A stretch of DNA of 64,000 bases from Dipteris shenzhenensis (lineage: Eukaryota; Polypodiophyta; Polypodiopsida; Gleicheniales): assembly GCA_047967505.1 (NCBI GenBank), contig CM106541.1. One strand, 5' to 3'. Under the pieces are notes generated by a model. It was not told the origin of the DNA and made no database searches. It saw only the letters and a list, made by a program, of their open reading frames with translations. The translations under genes and the position numbers were made by a program. This document shows, one piece after another, positions 56,905 through 64,000 of this stretch; within the stretch, counting starts at the first letter, position 1; each line of letters begins with the position of its first letter.

Positions 56905-57079
56905 TGAGAGTGCTCTCAACAGAAGCAAGAACGGAAGAAGGAGAGAGAGAGAGAGACAGAGAGCCACACAAGTTTTGGTGGGTGCAGAACCACCCTAATC
57001 TTCTTTTTCATTCATTTATATATGTGTTTGACTATTGTACATAACCGGGGTAAAGGCACAATGACCTTTAACCCCCACA
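56905..57079 (-). repeat. Copia G 3' LTR
   Basis: 175 bp, ends TGAGAGTGCTCTC and CCCCACA, nearly the same as 61765-61937. Includes a GA microsatellite. Confidence 0.9.
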
Positions 57080-57132
57080 ACCTCCCACTTAAAGGACAAT
57101 GTGTCTTTAAGGGAGAACAACCAATGAGCATA

Positions 57133-57801
57133 CTATCCAATGCCCATCAATACATGACAATACTCAAACTGCTGACTAGGTAGACTCTTCGTCAGCATAT
57201 CTGCAGGGTTATCATCTGTATGAACCTTGACAAGCTCTATGCGCTTGTCCTCAAGTACCTCCTTGATGAAATGGTACCTAACCTCAATGTGTTTGGTCTT
57301 TGCATGAAAGACCGGATTCTGTGCTAGCTGAATAGCACTCATGGAATCACGATGCAATGTCGGTACACCTGTATGAATCCCCAAATCTCCCACTAGCCGA
57401 TCAAGCCATATAGCCTGCTTGCAATCCTCTATGGCTGCAACATACTCAGCCTCTGTGGTAGACAAAGCAATGCACTTGTGTGCGTGAGACATCCACGACA
57501 CTGCACCACCTGCAAAGGTGAACACATAACCAGAAGTGGATCTCCTACTATCCATATGCCCTACATAGTCTGAATCTGTGTACCCAAGTACACGCATGTC
57601 TCCTTTACCAAAGCAAATGCACATCTCCTTGGTACCCTTCATGTACCTCATGATGCACTTAACTGCCTCCCAATGCCTCTTTCTTGGATTAGCCATATAT
57701 CGGCTAGCAACTCCCACTGCAAATGCAATGTCTGGTCTAGTAGCTATCATAGCATACATAAGACTCCCAACTGCTGATGCATAAGGAACCTTGGCTATCA
57801 T
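57133..57801 (-). pseudogene. Copia G RNase H
   Basis: 222 open codons: AKVPYASAVGSLMYAMIATR, GYTDSDYVGHMDSRRSTSG (catalytic Asp), LSTTEAEYVAAIEDCKQAIW (Glu), LHRDSMSAI (Asp), HIEVRYHFIKEVLEDK and NPADMLTKSLP. All four RNase H acidic positions look present. The expected linker GPKSPR occurs just upstream, one base out of frame. It is joined to the start of gag by a deletion, so the reverse transcriptase it belongs with is absent. Confidence 0.88.
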
Positions 57802-57829
57802 GGCCTAGGTGACTTAGGACCCCTTTTCC

Positions 57830-58020
57830 CAAAAAAACAGGGGCAAAAACTCAGAATTCCATCCTCTTTTAAGGGGTTTAATCTGCTTCTTTTGAATAAG
57901 CACATCCCTTATTTGTTCTTTCCACAAAGAAAAGTTTGTCCCATCAAACTTTTTAATGCTGAAAAACTCCTTTTCAGACATGGAAGAGGATGCCATGATG
58001 CAAATAAAGCAAAATCCCAA
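57830..58020 (-). pseudogene. Copia G gag N-terminal fragment
   Basis: The frame reads MASSSMSEKEFFSIKKFDGTN, then LWKEQIRDVLIQKKQIKPL, the N-terminus of a plant copia Gag (FDGTNF...W...DVLxQK). It stops after about 65 residues near the deletion joint that leads into the RNase H. The probable start is the second Met (57993). Confidence 0.8.
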
Positions 58021-59264
58021 ATGCTAGTGCCTGCAAGAGAGAATCACACCAAATACCAAGTGCACCCACATGTGTATGCCACAATAGAGTGAAATATCAC
58101 CAAAACTCAAAGCTGAAAGCATCAAAAGATGCATCTAACTCATGTGCATATACTATGCATCCATATGAGCAAATTTGACCCAAAAGGAAATGCTAATAAG
58201 TGCCAAATGACTCAAGCATAAACACCGTCCACTGGCATATGCATCAATAATATCTCATCCAAGAGAGCATAGCACTATCAGTGCATCACCTGCAACGTGT
58301 CAAAGCTGTCCCTCAGCATAAAATAGCATCCATGTGCAAAGCGTCCATAAAAATAGCATCCCACAAGGTAATTTGGGCCTATCAGCGCATCCAATAAGGA
58401 CCGTAATGCATCCAAATGGCCTATAAATCATCCACTGCAACCCAATGCATACCACGAATGAGCGCACACTGCTCAAACTGCAACCAGAGTGATCTGCATA
58501 AGGTATGCTCAAGAAATCATAGTCCCACGGTAATGAGCATTACTGAAAATAGAACCTGAGATGCCTCAAAACATGGGCGCCATCGCATAATCGGACTCAG
58601 TTAGAAAATTTGCAAATATCTCTCTTCTGCCAGAACTCCAAAATCCCAACCGATGAGTGAGAAATGGGAGTCAACACTTATCCACTGCCATGTGGCATAA
58701 ATCTAAGGTTTCAAAACCTAGAGGCAACTATTGCTTGCTTTTAGTGTCCACATTACTTCAAGAACCTGAAAACACCTTCATTCTTGAATCTGGGATCATT
58801 TCATTGGATTTCTGACTCACTGTGTCAGTTTCTGCGTTTTTTGCCTGGGTGTTGGAACTCAAGTTTGGAGCACCCATTTGCAGATCTGTCAGTTCCGGTG
58901 GACTTAGGAGGTCCTAAAACTTCTATGTTGCTCATCATTCACACTCCAGTGGAGTTTACAAACAGCTTTGTTTCCAAAAACGTTTTTCAGTCCATGTGTT
59001 GGACCCAGTGATTGAGACCACGCGCGGTTTCCAAAACCGTCTATCCCATTGCATTCCGGATGCCCAAAAACCCCTACCTATCAGTTCTTGCGCGATTCGG
59101 TGTAGTTGCCTCTACAAGTCAATACGGAGTCTCTGTCATCGAACGGAACAAAAGAGTGTAACTATAGTTGAATTGATTTTTGGGATGAGTGGGTGCCCAA
59201 GTTTGAGCAGCCAGAGATATGGCAAAGCATGGAAGAAATAGAGTGAAAGGTGAAGCAAACAGAG

Positions 59265-59760
59265 AAAATGTACGGAAAGGCATAGGGAGAAGGTGCAGAA
59301 CTGTATGGCAGAGGCTGTACGGAAAACCTGTACGGAAGGCCCTGTACATGATAGGCTGTACGGAACAGCAAAGAAACTGTACGGACGGTACTGTACGGAT
59401 GAAGGAGTACTGTACGAAAAACCTGTACGGAGGAGCGTGTACGAGATGGACTGTATGGAACAGCAAGAAGGCTGTACGGAGGTTCTATACGGACAAAGGT
59501 ATGCTGCACGGAAATATGTACGAAACTGTACGAGAAAGGCGGGGTTGTACGGGGAAGCTAAAGGCGCTGAAAGTATTGCGTTGTACGGAAGGGCTGACAA
59601 AAACCGTACGTACATACGGGAAACGACAAGGTGAGGGAGCTGTACAGGCCTGGACGTCAATTTGCAGAGGAGCTGCGACCCTACATTTGCAGCTGGTACG
59701 ACTGTCAGGAAAATCCGTACGGCGACCGTACGGACGTACGGACGGAGGGGGAGAGACCTG
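59265..59760. repeat. Degenerate TGTACGG repeat array
   Basis: The words tgtacgga, gtacggaa and cgtacgg recur many times at irregular spacing. The core GTAC is self-complementary and the CG inside is a methylation target. A 220-codon plus-strand frame crosses the array and continues beyond; its composition follows from the repeat, so I do not treat it as a gene. Confidence 0.8.
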
Positions 59761-59867
59761 CAAGGGTATCTTTTCGAGGCTCTCAGCTAGCACCTTTAAC
59801 TCACTCACACACACTCTCTCTCCCTATGCTCCAATACACACACACACACCCCACACCACGCACATGC

Positions 59868-60600
59868 TTTTTTTTTGGTAAAATCCAGTGCATTGTATTT
59901 ATATTCTCATAACTTTACAAGATGGGAAGTCTCCAAAATGGAGAGTATCCCAAAGATCAGAAGCATAAAAAGAAAAGCTCTATGCAAGAAACATGTATAT
60001 CACCCTCATGGCAGGCATCATATAAAGATTGCCGCAATGAGGCTCTGAAAGATTCAAATGACTTGTGAATCTGGCTGCCCAAGTATGCCAAATTATGCTC
60101 ATTCTAGATTGTCCAAAGAGCCCAATATCTCACCCATGAGAGAAATAGTGAGTATTGAGATAAAGACCTCATAAATCTGCCAAATAACCAAAAATGTTTC
60201 CCAAAATTGTGACTCGGGAAACGGAGGCGAAGATGATCTGAAATTCTCCCAAGGAGGTTCCGAGAAGACGGGCAATGCCAAAGCAAATGAGGGACAGTCT
60301 CTGAAGGAGCCTGACACCGTAAACATGTGGATGGTGCAATGTGATGTTTGGAAAGTGTGATTCCCACTAACAATGTGCCGGTCATGCATCTCCAAAGAAA
60401 AAGTCTTTGTTTCAAAGGCATTTTACACCTCCATAATATTCGGAGATTCTTCCGCTGGAATTTCATGGTTTTATCATACCTCTTGCAAAAATAATCTTGC
60501 TTTAGTTCCAAAAAGGTGATGAAATTGGTGGTGGAAATGGGAAGGAGATTCTTTATGTATACATATGTTATTACTTGCGACATTTGTGGAGTTTCATGGT
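59868..60600 (-). mobile_element. 5'-truncated LINE with zf-RVT
   Basis: A T run at 59868-59876 (poly-A on the minus strand) is followed by about 220 bases of 3' sequence and then a minus-strand frame (60583-60104) with WRCKMPLKQRLFLWRCMTGT and TCLRCQAPSETVPHLLWHC, the zf-RVT tail of a LINE ORF2. The upstream end is not sharp; a partial duplication of the words catggtt(t/c)tatcatac occurs near 60462 and 60594. Confidence 0.7.
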
Positions 60601-61225
60601 TCTATCATACGTTTCCACCAATGTGTATGCATCAATGATGCAAAATTGATCTTGCTTCAGTTCAAAAAGATAATAAATTTTGGTTTACAACTCCTAGTTT
60701 AAGTACTTAAATGTGACATTCTGGCATAGCATGATTTAATTAACTTGTCAAGATTTTCACAAGTACTAAACAAGGGAAGAGCTTCTGTGGCAACACACAT
60801 TGGTTGTTGGTTGAAAAGGTTAGAGAGCTTAGTGCTCTGTAAGTTCACATTCTCATATAGGATCCCTTTTCCCTACTTGCATGGCAATTTCAGACCACTT
60901 TGCCTTCATTGCCTACCTCTCTCTTTACATTCTCATTATAACCCTTGAACCATCTCTCTCATGGTAAGGGTACTACTAGACTTACACTAGCTAATCCTAG
61001 AGAACTTTGAAGATGCATTTTTTGGAATAAAACACAAGTGTTTATTCATAGCTATCGTTTTTCACATGGATAATGTTAAATATACCCACACAATTGGCAC
61101 TAATTCAAAATGGCACTAATTCAAAATGTAGTGGAAAAGGAAGGAAGTGACCTTGGTAAAGTCAAAGGGGGGGGGGGAACACAAACACATCAAATTCCCA
61201 AACCAATAGGGTGATCTAGTGGAGG

Positions 61226-61573
61226 GTGGGCAAGACCCAGCTAAAGAAAATTGCAGCTAGAACAGTGTATAGAAAGTTGACCCAAGATGCCCCAGTGAAC
61301 TCGAACCTCAACAAAAAATGGATGCTAAGACGACGGCCCGTGTGGTGGAAAACTAGATTCAGAGGAAATTGGAAGGAGTGTAAAATTGGGAAAGCAAGCT
61401 TCCTTCTTTGGAAGATTATCCACCAGTGGCTTCCCATGAGGGGCAAGCTAGCTAAAAGAATCCAAGTCAACCCTAAATGCCCATTGTGCGAGATGGCGAC
61501 AGAGTCTGTGCACCATCTATTCTGGAATTGCCCGATGACCACCGAAGTATGGCGAAGCCAGCTCAAAAAATGA
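61226..61573 (+). pseudogene. zf-RVT fragment on plus strand
   Basis: The frame reads KIGKASFLLWKIIHQWLPMRG, then CPLCEMATESVHHLFWNCP, the CxxC...HxxxxC pattern of zf-RVT. It has no attached reverse transcriptase and no poly-A, and it is of a different LINE family from the two others in the window. It was probably captured in the leader of copia G. Confidence 0.7.
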
Positions 61574-61750
61574 CTTTTTCTTTGAAAACTCTTAACAGGC
61601 TCTCAAAACCACTTCGCAAAGCCAAAGTCACTTTTCCAAAGGTTCCACCAAGGTCTCTGCACACTTGGATGCAAGTAAAGTCACCCACAAATCTTCCCAC
61701 AGAGCTGCTAAGCTTCTAGGCATTCACGCACGCTCAGCTAGATCACCCGA

Positions 61751-61762
61751 GCTCTGATACCA
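61751..61762 (-). other. Copia G primer-binding site
   Basis: Minus strand TGGTATCAGAGC, complementary to the 3' end of initiator tRNA-Met, two bases from the LTR. Confidence 0.85.
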
Positions 61763-61764
61763 GT

Positions 61765-61937
61765 TGAGAGTGCTCTCAACAGAAGCAAGAACGGAAGAAG
61801 GAGAGAGAGAGAGATAGAGAGCCACACAAGTTTTGGTGGGTGTAGAACTACCCTAATCTTCTTTTTCATTCATTTATATATGTGTTTGAGTATTGTACAT
61901 AACCGGGGTAAAGGCACAGTGACCTTTAACCCCCACA
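61765..61937 (-). repeat. Copia G 5' LTR
   Basis: 173 bp, differs from the other LTR by a few substitutions and one GA unit, which points to a fairly recent insertion. Confidence 0.9.
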
Positions 61938-61942
61938 ACTCT
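61938..61942. repeat. Target-site duplication ACTCT, right of copia G
   Basis: Matches ACTCT at 56900-56904. Confidence 0.85.
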
Positions 61943-62074
61943 TATGTGGATGGTGAATCTAGTGGCTCAGAACAGAGCATTGATGATGAGTTGGGTATTC
62001 CTTCTATTGTTACACCTAGAGTAAGAAAGACCAGGGATGTTTTGAGAGCACCCGGAAGTGAGCCTATTTTGCGC
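61943..62074 (+). pseudogene. Copia F linker between integrase and reverse transcriptase
   Basis: Open sequence SYVDGESSGSEQSIDDELGI and VRKTRDVLRAPGSEPILR continues the F polyprotein between copia G and MITE 3. It is the variable acidic linker usual in copia Pol. Confidence 0.7.
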
Positions 62075-62321
62075 CTCGGGGGGGTCACTATGTATAAACC
62101 CTCAATATCACGTGCGTTCAAGGCTTATTTGTAAAATCCCTTATCTGTAATTTTTCCATTAATTTAAAGGTACCCTTTTTCTATATAAATCTGTAAAATT
62201 TTCCCAAAATCATTTAAAAAACTCCCTTATGTACATTAATTTCTGTAAAATTTAGATATTAAAAATATCCTTCTGTTGAACTCACGTGACAGGGTTACAT
62301 ATGATGACTGACCCCCCCGAG
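62075..62321. mobile_element. MITE copy 3 (8-bp target duplication)
   Basis: A 247-bp element with ends ctcgggggggtca and tgacccccccgag (13-base perfect terminal inverted repeat) flanked by ttttgcgc at 62067-62074 and 62322-62329. It splits the reading frame of copia F. Similar to copies 1 and 2. Confidence 0.92.
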
Positions 62322-63157
62322 TTTTGCGCAAGTCTACCAGAGCTAGATATCCTATGGATAGGCTGAAATATGATGGATTTACAACCATTCACTATGCCTA
62401 TATGTTCAAAGTGATACAAGAACCAGAACCCACTTCTTTTGAGCAAGCCATGGGAAAAGAAAAATGGGAGAAAGCCATGGATGAAGAAATGGATGCCTTG
62501 GAAGCAAATGCTACATGGGTATTGGTGCCTTTGCCTAAAGACAAGAATGCAATTGGCTGTAAGTGGGTTTATAAGGTCAAGTGCAATGCAGATGGTTTTG
62601 TGAATAGATACAAGGCAAGATTAGTTGTCAAGGGGTATGCACAGACATATGGCATTGATTATGAAGAAACATTCAGTCCGGTTGCAAGGATGGCAACCGT
62701 AAGAGCAGTCATTGCTATGGCTGCATCAAAGGGATGGTCTTTACATCAGATGAATGTAAAGAATGTCTTCTTGCATGGTGATTTGCAAGAAGAGGTCTTT
62801 ATGGAGCAGCTACCAGGTCATGTTCATGCTGTTCATCTTGAGTTTGTTTATAGGTTGAAGAAAGCCTTGTATGGCTTGAAGCAAGCACCTAGAGCATGGT
62901 CTGACAAGATAGGACAATATCTTGTCACTATTGGATTTCGGATTTCCAAGGCAAATTTCTCACTTTATGTGAGAAAAACAGAGAAATGTATTATGCTGCT
63001 TGTCATTTATGTTGATGATTTGATCATCACAGGTGATAGTGATGAAGATATCCTTCATGTGAAAATGCTATTGAAGCAAAAATTTGAGATGAAGGATTTG
63101 GGAGAGCTGTGTTATTTCTTGGGCATTGAGGTGATTAGATCACCAAGTGGGATATAG
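62322..63157 (+). pseudogene. Copia F reverse transcriptase
   Basis: Reads KSTRARYPMDRLKYDGF, SFEQAMGKEKWEKAMDEEMD, NAIGCKWVYKVKCNADG, LVVKGYAQTYGIDYEETFSP, MNVKNVFLHGDLQEEVFM, LYGLKQAPRAWSDKIGQYL and VIYVDDLIITGDSDED (catalytic YVDD). The frame stays open for 277 codons to a TAG at 63155-63157, where RNase H begins. The domain itself looks nearly intact, so F is younger than B or E in this part. Confidence 0.92.
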
Positions 63158-63160
63158 CTC

Positions 63161-63952
63161 TTGCAGAGGCAGTATGCATTGGACATGCTGTCTAAATATG
63201 GGATGATAGGTTGTAAGCCTATTTCAGTTCCTTTGGAGCAGAATGTGAAGCTGAGCACAGATGCAGGTGAGCTTCTGGAAGACCCTACTACGTACAGACG
63301 CATAGTAGGAAGTTTGATTTATATAACTATTACCAGGCCAGATTTGAGCTATGCTATTGGATTGGTAAGTCAATTTATGCAGGCTCCAAGGAAACCGCAT
63401 TTGGATGCGGCTAGACGCATACTCAGGTATGTGAAGTCCACATTGTATGGACTATTTTATGAGGCTGGGGTTCAGATACAGTTGCATGGATACACTGATG
63501 CTGAATGGGCTGGTAGTATTTTTAATAGATGATCTACCAGTGGATTTGTGTTCTCTTTTGGGAGTGCTGTAGTCACTTGGAGCAGCAAGAAATAGCCTAC
63601 AGTTGCCTTGTTGAGCACAGAGGCTGAGTACAGGGGTACAGCAATGGCTGCATGCGAGGTAGCTTGGTTGCATAAGCTACTCTATGATATGCATCAATCT
63701 ACAGATGGGCCAGTTGTCATTTATTGTGATAACATGAGAATTATACACTTGGCAAATAACCCAGTCTATCATGCTAGAACAAAGCACATTGAGGTGCATT
63801 ATCACTATGTGCGGGAGAAGGTTTTACTAGGTCTTATTGATCTAGTTTATGTTAGCACAAAGGATCAGGTAGCTAACATATTCACGAAGGCATTAGGATC
63901 AGCAGGGCTTCAAACTAAGAAGGTAGAAGGGGGTGTCAAGCTTAGGCAATAA
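63161..63952 (+). pseudogene. Copia F RNase H
   Basis: Reads QYALDMLSKYGMIGCKPIS, RRIVGSLIYITITRPDLSYA, HGYTDAEWAGSIFN, then a TGA, STSGFVFSFGSAVVTWSSKK, a TAG, LLSTEAEYRGTAMAACEVAW, IYCDNMRIIHLANNPVYHA and DQVANIFTKALG. The catalytic acidic residues are all visible. It ends with TAA at 63950-63952. Two stops lie in frame. The polypurine tract and 3' LTR would follow beyond 64000. Confidence 0.92.
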
Positions 63953-64000
63953 GGGCAGGCTTCAAACTAAGAATGAATTAAGTGAGCCTAAACAATGTGC

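Larger units (their letters stand above)
58021..61750. other. Long leader of copia G, contains foreign fragments
   Basis: About 3.7 kb between primer-binding site and gag, where a plant copia usually has a few hundred bases at most. It holds a TGTACGG repeat array (59265-59760), a truncated LINE (59868-60600, minus), and a second zf-RVT fragment on the plus strand (61226-61573). The rest, including 58100-59250, shows nothing recognisable. A G run of 12 lies near 61167. Confidence 0.6.
56905..61937 (-). mobile_element. Non-autonomous Ty1/copia element G
   Basis: Two short LTRs (56905-57079 and 61765-61937) with TG...CA ends flank a 4.7-kb interior, and the 5-bp duplication ACTCT is present. 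On the minus strand the primer-binding site TGGTATCAGAGC (61762-61751), the usual initiator-Met tRNA site of plant copia, lies two bases inside the right LTR, so that LTR is the 5' one. A purine-rich tract lies inside the left LTR (57080-57092). The interior has only a gag start and an RNase H. Most of pol is missing, and a long leader of unrelated sequence lies before gag. Confidence 0.9.
54379..63952 (+). mobile_element. Ty1/copia retrotransposon F, interrupted by two insertions
   Basis: Order on the plus strand: gag, protease, integrase, then (after copia G and MITE 3) reverse transcriptase and RNase H, as in Ty1/copia. Removing G and the MITE with one target copy each leaves a continuous frame at both sites. 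The 3' LTR lies beyond the window. I could not define a 5' LTR; sequence 53960-54378 is probably leader. Confidence 0.92.

Noticed and set aside
59119-59814. Minus-strand open frames rich in Ser, Tyr and Val
   Set aside because: Antisense of the TGTACGG array; three frames are open at once.
59219-59881. 220-codon plus-strand open frame
   Set aside because: It crosses the TGTACGG array and simple repeats; composition explains it and no domain is visible.
1-64000. tRNA or rRNA genes
   Set aside because: No A-box/B-box pair in a cloverleaf context and no conserved rRNA words were seen on either strand.

Overview
The window looks like intergenic DNA from a large, repeat-rich land-plant nuclear genome. 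The evidence is the element set: plant En/Spm (CACTA) genes with TNP2, DUF4218 and DUF4216 regions, Ty3/gypsy and Ty1/copia pol genes, a plant-type LINE with a zf-RVT tail, and small MITEs. The species cannot be fixed from sequence alone. I see no tRNA, rRNA or intact host gene. Almost every coding stretch is broken by stops or frameshifts, so most entries are pseudogenes inside mobile elements.

Layout. 1-2794: repeat-rich DNA without a gene. 2795-7405: a GC-rich LINE on the minus strand (ORF1 tail, endonuclease, reverse transcriptase, zinc-binding tail, poly-A). 7459-8330: a CACTA transposase relic. 9671-9990: a possible copia 3' end. 10766-17288: gypsy copy B with a 3' LTR, preceded by an RNase H and a zinc-knuckle fragment. 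17289-18775: a copia fragment (E) cut by the LTR of B. 19000-21300: no gene. 21301-23331 plus 34649-34920: a minus-strand gypsy (C), split by an 11.3-kb CACTA element at 23332-34648. 34921-39030: gypsy copy D, a sister of B with an internal deletion. 39111-39624: a MITE and a tandem duplication. 41603-42347: unidentified minus-strand reading frames. 42423-44728: gypsy gag/protease relic H. 47487-50686: a second, internally deleted CACTA element. 50687-52046: a decayed coding sequence with coiled coils and a RING/PHD-like zinc finger, cut by a second MITE. 52210-53955: tandem repeats. 54379-63952: copia F, interrupted by copia G (56905-61937) and by a third MITE (62075-62321).

How the parts relate. 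Several insertions can be proved from the sequence. CACTA-1 has a 3-bp target duplication (TGT), and removing it restores the host reading frame. Copia G has a 5-bp duplication (ACTCT). Each of the three MITEs has its own 8-bp duplication. CACTA-1 carries two divergent genes, TNP2 leftward and a Transposase_24-like gene rightward. Arrays of a palindrome (core CGCTATATAGCG) lie at both ends and also between the two genes. It also carries about 3.5 kb of palindromic satellite and a hairpin near its right end. Element CACTA-2 keeps that hairpin with a compensatory base-pair change. Comparing sister copies shows many stop codons arising by C-to-T change, as expected for long-methylated transposons.
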